Of a stretch of 64,000 nucleotides of DNA, positions 42,101-49,493 are shown one piece after another. The stretch comes from an uncultured Verrucomicrobiota bacterium. Its GTDB lineage: Bacteria > Verrucomicrobiota > Kiritimatiellia > CAIVKH01. The notes beneath the pieces were generated by a model. It did no database searches and was not told the origin of the DNA. It was given only the letters and a program-made list of their open reading frames with translations. Positions within the stretch are counted from its first letter, which is position 1. Each line of letters opens with the position of its first letter. The stretch lies in NCBI GenBank assembly GCA_937996795.1, contig CALKUH010000038.1, positions 1 to 64,000 on the forward strand. The letters run 5' to 3'. The position numbers were made by a program, and so were the translations under genes.

Positions 42101-42908
42101 CCCCTTCGGCCTCGGCGCCGCCCGCCAGTTCCTCGTACCCGCGGGCAGCGTGCTCGACATTCCCGGCCCGCAGACGCTGGTCCTCGACGGGACAAACGCC
42201 AGCTGGACCGGCGGGGGCGCGCTGCAAGGCGGCCTCACGCTGACGAACGCACGGATGGCGCTGGTCGCGGGCCAGCCGCTGATCGTCACGGGCAACGTCC
42301 TGCTCGGGCCAAGCGGCACGCGCATCCTGGACATTTCGGGCACGCTGCCGGGCCCCGGCGCCTATCCCCTGCTGCACGCCGCATCGATCACCGGGACCTT
42401 CAACAGCGTGCTCGGCATGCCCTCGGCGCCCACGGGCTTCACCGCGCAGCTCGTGTATGAAACGACGCAGGTACTGATCCGCGTTGCCGGTCCCGGCGAG
42501 GCATGGCTGTCCACCAACGCCGCGCCGGGCGCGAAATTCGGCGAGGACCCGGACACCAACGGCTGGACCTATCTGGAGGAATACGCCTTCGGAATCCCGC
42601 CCGGCGGAACGGGCAAGGATCAGCGCGCGCCCGGGCTCTCCCCCAGCAACACCCTGCACCTGGCGTTCACCTACAACACGACCGCCATCGACGCGAGCAT
42701 CGACGTGCTCGCGGGCACGAACCTGTTCCAGTGGACGCCGATCTTCAGCAAGCCCGCGGGGTCCGCCACGAACTGGACACCGCTTGTGCCCGGCGCCGTG
42801 CTGCAGCAGGGTCCGATCACGGGCACCTACCAGACCGTGACCGTGCGCGGCCCCGGCACGAATGAGGTCAACAGCTTCATCATGCTGGACGTCCGGCGGC
42901 TGGAGTAG
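39138..42908 (+). CDS. Large exported mosaic protein with CBM6-like and autotransporter-strand domains
   Basis: A 1256-residue secreted protein. Signal peptide about 1-23 (ARA). Residues 24-490 form an unrecognised domain starting VRVLVMSPGPTNFAYGFPGA, with a weak resemblance to SGNH-like folds but no certain catalytic triad. About 502-622 is a CBM6-like beta-sandwich (IDAEAFHEAPG to LALDHFRLTLL). From about 640 to 1080 it has autotransporter-associated strand repeats, clearest at 955-990 (GIEKLGGGAFVLAASNSFRG, then VAVQAGTLRV). The end (GEDPDTNGWTYLEEYAFGI onward) is a PVC-type C-terminal domain. No transporter barrel is present. Polysaccharide binding at the cell surface is inferred. Confidence 0.78.
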   Translation: MRIALRALGVLLVGLMAVAGARADEVRVLVMSPGPTNFAYGFPGARISDHLRELLTGSGQYSNVLVTYRSVALDASLSTSLLGAYYVPPFRTQHLAAVLSTNWTHVVMIDRPFFYAAAPELHYVGVNAWAKFISRAGAQPVLMMPWVDRATMDQNFVSVNNAQVREFAYRVGDGARDHLGQPVPVVPAGVAWSTLPATNRGALPTQPGNGVILNTNGEYTAAASLFTYLTGENAKSVNYLPPGMTETNRDAIADHVATVLSNEANAVRYTGAFENPRMKLWAGTTNLHYSEEGTSTEVAIADQLHRMSQADGFPVFNTTGTYATNNGVNIRRSNLVFGRYNFLYPNTITNYDLGVPPTTMLATFDRQGDTVNSGVSGASGAESELYWHYTYSLLGDYTFIPYHLFWVRTMYDLGIPIDNFNTHAPDWQFAATASAMYTLRRGGRNGVHPAVAGRAYWSPQIRTERFAWRTMQMAWETMMEMATLAPAPTHRVRALGFDRIIDAEAFHEAPGPITLVTNPLETLHLAQLQEGDWTGYDIDFGTPAPHALAFVGRLACNTAGAQIEIRHQSPTGTLFGTVTVPSTGGPNTFWETRHLLTSSGLTGTQLVVLVYRVPGGTQLALDHFRLTLLARDGDSAWRNVGGGPWSTSTNWSLGTPDGAGVTATFSIDLPGANVATIPVSYSGTSTLGRLVLGHGIGTNGGASITGTDSDLLRMHNGGSPAEIRKPAGGADVLDVPIFNTNDLRINNRSTATLSLLRTISGGGALYPFGRVRFEGANYDVGRVGHNNGFGTEDLAFPNTVVGWFATGTIRNLSMPIYTTWNLHGAITNLGWTDIGNDNSGTTASGTFNINGGVLRHATTNFFRLGNSINCTTVINLNGGLIDTMVGFTQRAATLTINLDGGTLRYSGSTDLTNWIAKPAGRPLTVRVGGNGARFDIVTGRTVALPHALSSTNADAGIEKLGGGAFVLAASNSFRGPVAVQAGTLRVTSPFGLGAARQFLVPAGSVLDIPGPQTLVLDGTNASWTGGGALQGGLTLTNARMALVAGQPLIVTGNVLLGPSGTRILDISGTLPGPGAYPLLHAASITGTFNSVLGMPSAPTGFTAQLVYETTQVLIRVAGPGEAWLSTNAAPGAKFGEDPDTNGWTYLEEYAFGIPPGGTGKDQRAPGLSPSNTLHLAFTYNTTAIDASIDVLAGTNLFQWTPIFSKPAGSATNWTPLVPGAVLQQGPITGTYQTVTVRGPGTNEVNSFIMLDVRRLE

Positions 42909-42912
42909 GTTC

Positions 42913-42968
42913 GGTGACCCGTGACCAGTAATCAGTGACCGGTCACTGATTACTGGTCACAGGTCACC
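42913..42968. terminator. 56-base palindrome between convergent genes
   Basis: Two 28-base arms meet without a loop (centre 42940/42941) and match except at one position (42920 against 42961); the core is GTGACCAGTAATCAGTGACC and its complement. It sits four bases after the mosaic gene stop and five before the MFS gene stop, so it may end both transcripts; it may also be a mobile repeat. Confidence 0.6.
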
Positions 42969-42973
42969 AATTC

Positions 42974-44317
42974 TCAAGCCCCCGTGCGACTTTGCAATAG
43001 CAGGCTCACGCCGCGCTGGGTGAATTCGCGCAGGACGTCGCCGAGCGGGCGTTTGCGCGGTTCGGGAATGCGGCGCAACAGGAAGAGCGCCGAGAATCGC
43101 AGCACGCCGGACATCAAGAAGAGACTGTGGTAGCCGGTCCACTGGAAAGAGCCGATCGCGAAGGTCCAGCGCGAGAACAGCTCAAACAGCGGACCGGAAC
43201 AGAACCCCGTCACGAATCCGGTAATGCCCGCGCAGGCCCCCAGCACGGACATGTAGGCGATGCGGTAGCGCGCGGGCGCGGTGGTCAGGCTGAGGTTGAA
43301 GAGCGCGGTGTTGAATCCGCCCCACCCCAGGGAGTCGACGAAACTGCTGACCCAGATGAAGAACAGGAACCCCGGCATCGCGGCGATCCAGCAGCCGGGC
43401 AGCAGGACGGCGACGATGACGAGCGTGATGGTGAGCACGGTCTTGTGGCCGACCTGGTCCGCGAGCCGCCCCCACAGCGGCATGGTGACGAGGCTGCACA
43501 GCGCCGCAATGGCGCTCCACAGCGCCACCTGGGTAAACGTCATGCCGAGGTGCTTCAACAGATACGGGATCACAAACGGCGACCCCAGCATGATCGCGCC
43601 ATTCCAGTACATCGCGAACGCCAGGAAGCGGCGGAAGTTGGCATCGCGCAGCGGCACGCGCACCATCTCCGGGAGCGAGAGACGCGGCATGGGGCGGTGG
43701 GGATCCGCGTGCCAGCCGTACATCACGATGCCGACCAGCGCGAACAGGACGCCGACGGAGAGCAGCATCTGAAACCCGCCCGGCGATGGCGCGCGGTCGA
43801 GATAGAATCCGGCCGAAAGACCGGCCGCCATACCGACCACCCCGCAGACGCTGTTGCGAAAACCGAAATAGCGTCCGCGGATCTCATTCGGCACCACATC
43901 CGCCATCAGGCTGACCCATGCGGGTCCGACCCCGCTTTGCAGGAAGCCCGAAAGCGCAATCAGGCCGACCAGCACCCACGCCGCCGGCCAGATATCCGGC
44001 GCCAGCCACGGCAGGAAGATGGCGAGCACCCACAGGCCGCGGCCCAGCGACGTCAGGAGTTGCACGTAGCCCGTGCGCCTGTTCAGCCGCGTGCCCAGCC
44101 ACGCCAGCAACGGGCTCACCACCTGGACCAGCAACGGCGCGCTGGCCGCCGCGGCGAGCGCCCGCGGACCCGCGCCGAGCGCGAGCAGATAGCCGGTCAA
44201 TACGGCGCCGCTGGTCCACGCGAGGAACACCGTGGTGAAACAGCCCTCGATGACCGACAGGCCGAGCGTACGGCGCGCATTCTGGTCGGCGTCGCAGGGC
44301 GAAGGAATCGGAAGCAT
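42974..44317 (-). CDS. MFS transporter
   Basis: A 447-residue inner-membrane protein with about 12 helices. Conserved points are the first-loop LTSLGRGLWVLAIFLPW, FLQSGVGPAWVSLMADVVPNE with IRGRYFGFRN (the RGR after helix 4-5 typical of sugar/glycoside-type MFS members), and MPLWGRLADQVGHKTVL in the second half. The substrate is unknown. The start at MLPIPSPCDAD was chosen since it lies 14 bases after the upstream peptidase stop; the longer frame would run through that gene. It ends the uvrC-peptidase-MFS group. Confidence 0.85.
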   Translation of the reverse strand: MLPIPSPCDADQNARRTLGLSVIEGCFTTVFLAWTSGAVLTGYLLALGAGPRALAAAASAPLLVQVVSPLLAWLGTRLNRRTGYVQLLTSLGRGLWVLAIFLPWLAPDIWPAAWVLVGLIALSGFLQSGVGPAWVSLMADVVPNEIRGRYFGFRNSVCGVVGMAAGLSAGFYLDRAPSPGGFQMLLSVGVLFALVGIVMYGWHADPHRPMPRLSLPEMVRVPLRDANFRRFLAFAMYWNGAIMLGSPFVIPYLLKHLGMTFTQVALWSAIAALCSLVTMPLWGRLADQVGHKTVLTITLVIVAVLLPGCWIAAMPGFLFFIWVSSFVDSLGWGGFNTALFNLSLTTAPARYRIAYMSVLGACAGITGFVTGFCSGPLFELFSRWTFAIGSFQWTGYHSLFLMSGVLRFSALFLLRRIPEPRKRPLGDVLREFTQRGVSLLLQSRTGA

Positions 44318-44330
44318 CCGCGGCAGCGCG

Positions 44331-45191
44331 TTACCGCCGGAATTTGTCGAATCGTTCAATCCATTCCTCCACCGACAGTCCGTAGTGCGATGACAACGCA
44401 GAAGGCAGGGCTTCGCCGCGCGCGAGCGCGAGCAGGAACGGCGCGAATTTTTCCGGCGGCTGCTCCAGTTGCAGGTAGCCCACGAGGTGTTTCGCCGTCT
44501 GGTAGAAAATGGAAACCTGGCGGGGATCCTCCGGATACGCCGTCGCCGCAAGCAGCGCGGGCAGCGGATACGTCGAGCGCAAGCCCGCGAACTGCGCGCG
44601 TTTGCTGCGCTTGGTCCCCTTGAAGGCCGCGTAGGCGAAGGCGCCGTACCACTCGGCCAGCCCCTCGTTGAGCCAGAGCGGAATCTCGCCCTCGACCAGC
44701 CGGTTCAACACAAGGTGCGTCATCTCGTGGCCGAGGACCTCCGCGCTGGAGCCGATGTCCGCCGCCTGCTGCAAATACATCACGGGGCCGTGGACCATCG
44801 AGAACGACCACTCGAGGCCGCCGCGGTGGTACTGCGTGAGAAACAAGGTCCAGTCCTTCGCATTCCGGAAAATGAAGATATGCGAGCGGCCTTCGACGCG
44901 GTCGGCCAGCCCGCCGAGATCGTCGGCGATGAAGCGGTGGAAGAACTCGGCCATGCGCGCGACCTTCGCGGCAAAAATGCCGTTCTCGAAATGCAGAACG
45001 AAATGCTCCGTCTGCGCGTGGCGCCACTTGAATTCCGGCGCATCGATCAGCGCGCGGGCAACACCGGCCAGCTGCCGCGAGTCCACATCATCGCGCTCGA
45101 TCACGCGCCAGTCCTCGCGCTCCACGGGCGGCGCGGCGACGGAGGCCCAGCAGGAGACCAGCAGCAGCACCGTGGTGAGAAGGCCTTTCAT
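44331..45191 (-). CDS. HExxH metallopeptidase, peptidase-MA-like
   Basis: A 286-residue exported protein (signal peptide about 1-20). The gluzincin zinc motif is HEMTH (His155, Glu156, His159), and the third ligand Glu176 lies in LWLNEGLAEWYG, the layout of the peptidase MA / DUF1570 family. The substrate is unknown. The ATG overlaps the uvrC stop by four bases, and an MFS gene follows 14 bases on. Confidence 0.85.
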   Translation of the reverse strand: MKGLLTTVLLLVSCWASVAAPPVEREDWRVIERDDVDSRQLAGVARALIDAPEFKWRHAQTEHFVLHFENGIFAAKVARMAEFFHRFIADDLGGLADRVEGRSHIFIFRNAKDWTLFLTQYHRGGLEWSFSMVHGPVMYLQQAADIGSSAEVLGHEMTHLVLNRLVEGEIPLWLNEGLAEWYGAFAYAAFKGTKRSKRAQFAGLRSTYPLPALLAATAYPEDPRQVSIFYQTAKHLVGYLQLEQPPEKFAPFLLALARGEALPSALSSHYGLSVEEWIERFDKFRR

Positions 45192-46714
45192 GAGGGGGAT
45201 TCCGCGTCGGATTCGGACGCGTCGGGCATCATCCGCGCGGACAACCGCCGGGTCAACTGCTCCTTGAGCGTCCGGGCCAGGACGGGGCCCACGCCGGGCA
45301 CGGCGGCGATTTCCGCCTCCGGGGCGCGGGCCAGTCGCGTGACGGAACCAAACGTGCGCAGCAACAGCTCCTTCCGCTTTTCGCCCACCCCCTCCACGTC
45401 ATCCAGCACGGAATCGCGGATCACGCGCGCGCGCAGGCGGCGGTGGTAATCGAGCGCGAACCGGTGGGCCTCGTCGCGGATCTGCTGCAGGACACGCAGG
45501 GCAAACGACTCGCGCGGCAGCCGGACCGGCTCCGCCAGCAGCGAGGGCTCCACATGGATTTCCTCGAATTTCTTGGCGAGACCGGCCGAGGGCAGGGTGG
45601 CGAGACCCAGCTTCGCGAGCTCGGCGCGCGCCGCGGAGAGTTGCGTGACACCGCCGTCCACCAGCACGAGGTCGGGCAGCGGCTTTTTTTCCTCAAGCAC
45701 CCGCTGGTAGCGGCGGCGGATGACCTCGGCCATCATGGCGGGATCGTCGCTGCCCTCGACCGTCTTGATGCGGAAGCGCCGGTAGCGCGGGCGCGACGGC
45801 AGGCCGTCCACCGCGACGACCATGCTGGCCACCGCGTGCGTGCCGGAGATGTTGGAGATGTCGAAGCATTCGATCACCCGCGGCGGCGCGGGCAGGTTCA
45901 GCACAAGCCGCAGGTCCTGTAGCCCGCCCCGCGCATCCTCCGCGCGCAGGCCGAGCGACTTCGTGCCACGCGCGCGATCGCGCACCGCGCGGCGCAGCAG
46001 CAGCAAGGTGTCGCGCAACGCCGCGGCGTCCTCATAGGCGCGCCGCTCCGAGGCGGCCTTCATCTGCGCCTCGACCTCCGCGATCAGCTGCGGCCTCTCG
46101 CCTTTCAGGAACGCGATGCCCTCCTGCACGCGCGCGTGGTACTCAGCGGAGGCGATGCGGCCGATGCACGGCGCGCTGCAATAGCTGATGATGTCCGCGT
46201 GGCAATGGCGGTGGTCCTCCGCGCCGGGCTCGCACGGGCCGCACTCACGCAGGCCGAAGCGACGGTTCACGAAATCCAGCGCGGCGCGCGCCGCGCGCGA
46301 ATCGCTGTAGGGACCGAAATACACCGCGCCATCCTTGCGATCCAGCCGGCACGGCTCAAAGCGCGGCCACGGGTCCTGCGGGTGCACGCGCAGCATCAGG
46401 AACCGTTTGTCGTCGCGCATCAGCACGTTGTAGCGCGGACGGTATTCCTTGATCATCCGCCCTTCCGTGAGGATCGCCTCCGCCTCCGTGCGGACGACGA
46501 GGATGTCGAGGTCGGCGATGCTGCGGATCAGCCCGCGCAACTTCGGGTCCGCGCTGCGCAGCGTGCCTTGCTGGAAATAATGCCGCACCCGGTTCCGCAG
46601 CGACGCGGCCTTGCCCACATAGATGATCTTCCCCGCGCGGTCCCGCATGAAATAAACCCCCGGCTCATCCGGCAGGGCCTGGAGCTTCTGTTTGATGACC
46701 TCGGGCAGGGACAT
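45188..46714 (-). CDS. uvrC: UvrABC excinuclease subunit UvrC
   Basis: Makes the 3' and 5' incisions in nucleotide excision repair. The 508 residues contain the GIY-YIG domain (ALPDEPGVYFMRDRAGKIIY, about 14-95), a Cys-rich part (about 145-170), the UVR motif (about 205-240), the RNase H-like nuclease domain (about 255-420; FDISNISGTHAVASM, DLVLVDGGVTQLS) and C-terminal helix-hairpin-helix (VEGVGEKRKELLLRTFGS, VPGVGPVLARTL). It is about 100 residues shorter than E. coli UvrC, mostly in the UVR linker. A TATATT hexamer lies seven bases before the ATG; no ribosome site is seen. Confidence 0.95.
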   Translation of the reverse strand: MSLPEVIKQKLQALPDEPGVYFMRDRAGKIIYVGKAASLRNRVRHYFQQGTLRSADPKLRGLIRSIADLDILVVRTEAEAILTEGRMIKEYRPRYNVLMRDDKRFLMLRVHPQDPWPRFEPCRLDRKDGAVYFGPYSDSRAARAALDFVNRRFGLRECGPCEPGAEDHRHCHADIISYCSAPCIGRIASAEYHARVQEGIAFLKGERPQLIAEVEAQMKAASERRAYEDAAALRDTLLLLRRAVRDRARGTKSLGLRAEDARGGLQDLRLVLNLPAPPRVIECFDISNISGTHAVASMVVAVDGLPSRPRYRRFRIKTVEGSDDPAMMAEVIRRRYQRVLEEKKPLPDLVLVDGGVTQLSAARAELAKLGLATLPSAGLAKKFEEIHVEPSLLAEPVRLPRESFALRVLQQIRDEAHRFALDYHRRLRARVIRDSVLDDVEGVGEKRKELLLRTFGSVTRLARAPEAEIAAVPGVGPVLARTLKEQLTRRLSARMMPDASESDAESPS

Positions 46715-46721
46715 GGCGGGG

Positions 46722-46727
46722 AATATA
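46722..46727 (-). promoter_or_regulatory. -10-like hexamer TATATT, leaderless uvrC start
   Basis: On the minus strand TGCTATATT ends seven bases before the uvrC ATG; an extended -10 (TGn) is present as for the zinc-ribbon gene. Confidence 0.5.
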
Positions 46728-46783
46728 GCAGCGGAATGGGCCGGATGCCTAATGACGAAACGAGCGGCGCGACTCCGCGGCCG

Positions 46784-47215
46784 TCACGCCGACAACACGC
46801 GCAGATGGGACAGCGGGAATTGTTTGAATCCCCGGTCAAACGTGACCAGTTCGCAACGTTCCACCTCGGCGAAGGCCGCCAGCCAGGCATCGGTCCATAC
46901 ATTGGGCGTGGGGGCGCGGTCGCGAACAAAGGCGCGCCAGAGCGAATCGATGCCAACGGGCGCATCATTTCGCACCACCGCCCGCGCATCGTTTAACAAA
47001 CTGTCCAACGCGTGCCACGCCGCATCGGGCGCGAGCACACCCTCGCCCATCAGCGCGCGGTTGGTCAGCAGGCGCAACACGGCCATGCGCACGGGCAGGG
47101 TGAATACGACAGAGTCGTCAGCTTGACGATCCCACCACGCCTCGGCCGCCGCCCGATGCACGTGCGAATCCAGGAGCAGCGGCAGCGCAACGTTCGCGTC
47201 AACCAGACACTTCAT
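46784..47215 (-). CDS. PIN-domain toxin (VapC-like)
   Basis: A 143-residue PIN ribonuclease: Asp7 in MKCLVDANVALPLLL, then TLPVRMAVLRLLTN, TPNVWTDAWLAAFAE and LVTFDRGFK supply the acidic cluster. Its ATG overlaps the stop of the ribbon-helix-helix antitoxin gene (ATGA). The usual Glu of the second motif is replaced by Met/Val surroundings (PVRMAVLR), so activity should not be taken for granted. Confidence 0.85.
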   Translation of the reverse strand: MKCLVDANVALPLLLDSHVHRAAAEAWWDRQADDSVVFTLPVRMAVLRLLTNRALMGEGVLAPDAAWHALDSLLNDARAVVRNDAPVGIDSLWRAFVRDRAPTPNVWTDAWLAAFAEVERCELVTFDRGFKQFPLSHLRVLSA

Positions 47216-47487
47216 GAGCCGCCGCCGGGGCGCAGTACGCGCCGCGCGATCTCCGCGTCCGCCGCTTCTTCAGCAGCTGCGAGTTCCGCCGGGCCCAGGG
47301 TCAGGATCGGCGCATGAGCCGGCACACGAATACGAGGCAACGGCATTCGCTTCCGCAACGCCGGTCTCCCGGCCAACTCATGCTCCACCGCCTGCGTAAC
47401 CAACTCGCGCAAGGTCGAACCCCGCTCGGCGGCCAACCGTTTCGCCAGCCGGAAGGTTTGATCCGGTAATTCAATGGTCGTCCTCAT
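47212..47487 (-). CDS. Ribbon-helix-helix antitoxin
   Basis: A 91-residue antitoxin. MRTTIELPDQTFRLAKRLAA and ERGSTLRELVTQAVEHEL form the ribbon-helix-helix DNA-binding fold; the C-terminal part (ILTLGPAELAAAEEAADAEI) would wrap the toxin. The start at 47487 was chosen because the fold begins there and GCGCAT repeats, probable operator, lie directly upstream. Confidence 0.87.
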   Translation of the reverse strand: MRTTIELPDQTFRLAKRLAAERGSTLRELVTQAVEHELAGRPALRKRMPLPRIRVPAHAPILTLGPAELAAAEEAADAEIARRVLRPGGGS

Positions 47488-47507
47488 GTGCGCATAAATA
47501 TGCGCAT
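47488..47507. promoter_or_regulatory. Operator-like TGCGCAT repeats before the antitoxin gene
   Basis: GTGCGCAT (47488-47495) and ATGCGCAT (47500-47507, a perfect palindrome) are 12 bases apart and touch the antitoxin start codon; autoregulation is likely. Confidence 0.55.
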
Positions 47508-47566
47508 ATATGATTTGTGTCAAATTTATTACTGTTTCTGCATTCGTCATTCGGATTTCGCCGTTG

Positions 47567-47572
47567 TATCGT
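47567..47572 (+). promoter_or_regulatory. -10-like hexamer TATCGT, leaderless start
   Basis: TTGTATCGT ends eight bases before the ATG of the esterase gene, with no Shine-Dalgarno sequence. Confidence 0.35.
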
Positions 47573-47580
47573 TCGCCCGC

Positions 47581-48450
47581 ATGAGCGCGCAGGATGAGGT
47601 GATTTATCTGGAGCGGGATGGGCTGAAGCGGCGATATGTGCTGCATCGGCCGCCCGCGTGTGCGCCGGACCGGACGCATCCGGTGGTGGTGATGCTGGAC
47701 GGGCGCGGGGGGACGCCGTGGACAGGCATGAAGAGCACGGGCTGGAATGCCCAGGCGGACGCGCATGGGTTTCTCGTCGCCTACCCCGAGGCCACGCGCA
47801 TGGACCCTTCCGGGCCGCTGCATTTCCTGGATAATCCGCAGATGTGGAACGCGGGCATCGGCAGTTCAGACGCCGAGCGGCCGCCGGTGGACGACGTCGG
47901 CTTCCTGCGCGCGGTGCTCGACGATCTTCTCGCGCGCGGCGCGGCGAAGCCGGGACACATCGCGATGTGCGGCTTCTCGAATGGCGCGTCGATGACCTTC
48001 CGCTTCGCCGTCGAAGCCGGCGAACGGCTCGCCGCCATCGGCACCGTCGCCGGGCATTTTCGTTCCGGCCACCAGCCGGGCGCCGCCCTGCCCCTCGCCC
48101 ACTTCTTCGGCAAACTCGACCCGCTGAGTCCCTATGACGGAGGCATGGTCGAACTGCCGTGGGGCCGCACGGAATGGCGACCGCCCGCGCGAGACTCGGC
48201 GCAGGCGTGGGCTGCGCGACTCGGCTGGCGCGAGGATGAAGCGCGCATCGAATCGCGGGACGGCGTAACGATTGAGCGCTGGGGCACGCCAGGCGACACC
48301 CGCGAGGTGATGTTCACCACCATCCACGACCTCGGCCACGTCTGGCCGGGCGGACATCGGCTGCTTCCGGAAACGCTGGTCGGGAAGGCGTCCGACCGAC
48401 TCTCCGCGACGGCGGAACTCTGGTCGTTTTTTGCGCGACACTTCCGATGA
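47581..48450 (+). CDS. LpqC/PHB-depolymerase-like esterase
   Basis: A 289-residue alpha/beta hydrolase of the polyhydroxybutyrate depolymerase / feruloyl esterase group. The oxyanion region is PVVVMLDGRGGTPW, the nucleophile Ser lies in CGFSNGASM (GxSxG), an Asp in FFGKLDPLSPY and the catalytic His in HDLGHVWPGG. No signal peptide is visible, so it may act inside the cell, unlike most family members. The stop overlaps the next ATG by four bases. Confidence 0.83.
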   Translation: MSAQDEVIYLERDGLKRRYVLHRPPACAPDRTHPVVVMLDGRGGTPWTGMKSTGWNAQADAHGFLVAYPEATRMDPSGPLHFLDNPQMWNAGIGSSDAERPPVDDVGFLRAVLDDLLARGAAKPGHIAMCGFSNGASMTFRFAVEAGERLAAIGTVAGHFRSGHQPGAALPLAHFFGKLDPLSPYDGGMVELPWGRTEWRPPARDSAQAWAARLGWREDEARIESRDGVTIERWGTPGDTREVMFTTIHDLGHVWPGGHRLLPETLVGKASDRLSATAELWSFFARHFR

Positions 48451-49352
48451 GCGGCTGGCTCCAGCGCTATCCGCCGCGCGGGTTGTTTTGCCTGCTGCTT
48501 GTGTACATCGTGTGGGGCAGCACGTATCTCGGCATCCGCTACGCCGTGCGGGAAGGCAGCGGCTTCCCGCCGTTCAGCATGGCGGCGGCGCGCGCGCTGA
48601 CCGGCGGGTTGATCCTGCTTGGACTCGGCCTCGCCTTCCGGCACCGGCTGCGCATCACCCGGCGCGAGTTCGGCCTGCTGATGCTGTCCTCGATCCTGCT
48701 CTGGAACGGCGGCAACGGACTCGTCACCTGGGCCGAGCAGCGCGCGCACTCCGCGTTCGCCGCGCTCGTGGTCGGTTCCACGCCGCTGTACAGCGCCATC
48801 GTCGAGGCGATCCTCAACCGCAAGCGCCCGTCGCTCCTGCTGATCGCTTCGTGGCTGGTGGGACTCGCCGGGTTGTATGTCCTGACCAAACCGGCGCTCG
48901 ACGCGGGCACGCCCGCCGACCTCTGGGCGACCGTCGCGCTCCTGCTCGCGCCGCTGAGTTGGAGCATCGGGTCGGCGATCCAGTTGCGGAACCCGCTCGG
49001 CCTGTCGACGTTCGCAAGCTCGGGCTACCAGCAATTGTTCGGCACCATCGGTTTCCTCGTCCTGCTGACCGCCACAGGCGAGCCGGCGCCGCAGCCCACG
49101 GCGGAGGCGTGGTGGGCGTGGGGCTATCTTGTCGTGTTCGGATCCGTGATCGGCTTCACGTCGTTCGTCTACGCGCTGCGCACGCTGCCCGTGCCGGTGG
49201 TGATGACGTATGGCTTCGTGAATCCCGTGATCGCGGTGTTCCTCGGCTGGTTCTTCCTCAGCGAGGCGATCACCCCCACCACGCTCGCCGGCACCGCGCT
49301 GATCCTCGCCGGCGTCGGCGGCGTCTTCCGCGAAAAACACGCGACGAAATAG
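48447..49352 (+). CDS. EamA/DMT-family transporter
   Basis: A 301-residue inner-membrane exporter with ten helices in two EamA repeats. The start LLVYIVWGSTYLGIRYAV and the repeat ends (SALVVGSTPLYSAIVE-like FAALVVGSTPLYSAIVEAIL and VVMTYGFVNPVIAVFLGW) fit the YedA/RhaT-like drug/metabolite group. The substrate is unknown. It is coupled to the esterase gene by an ATGA overlap and followed by a long inverted repeat. Confidence 0.88.
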   Translation: MSGWLQRYPPRGLFCLLLVYIVWGSTYLGIRYAVREGSGFPPFSMAAARALTGGLILLGLGLAFRHRLRITRREFGLLMLSSILLWNGGNGLVTWAEQRAHSAFAALVVGSTPLYSAIVEAILNRKRPSLLLIASWLVGLAGLYVLTKPALDAGTPADLWATVALLLAPLSWSIGSAIQLRNPLGLSTFASSGYQQLFGTIGFLVLLTATGEPAPQPTAEAWWAWGYLVVFGSVIGFTSFVYALRTLPVPVVMTYGFVNPVIAVFLGWFFLSEAITPTTLAGTALILAGVGGVFREKHATK

Positions 49353-49356
49353 GAGT

Positions 49357-49490
49357 TTACCACGGAGACACGGAGCACTCGGAGAGTACAACCACGAATA
49401 GACACGAATGCACACAACTCATAAAGCATACGGATTCGTGTTCATTCGTGATTCGTTTCTTCTCCGCGTCCTCCGTGCCTCCGTGGTGAA
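49357..49490. repeat. Composite inverted element with ACCACGGAG ends
   Basis: Outer arms ACCACGGAGACACGGAG (49359-49375) and CTCCGTGCCTCCGTGGT (49471-49487) match at 16 of 17 positions. Inside, CACGAATAGACACGAATG (49393-49410) faces ATTCGTGTTCATTCGTG (49434-49450). The whole spacer between two convergent genes could fold into one long stem. Both inner and outer motifs look like dispersed-repeat families; the outer one recurs at 22141. Confidence 0.65.
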
Positions 49491-49493
49491 TTT

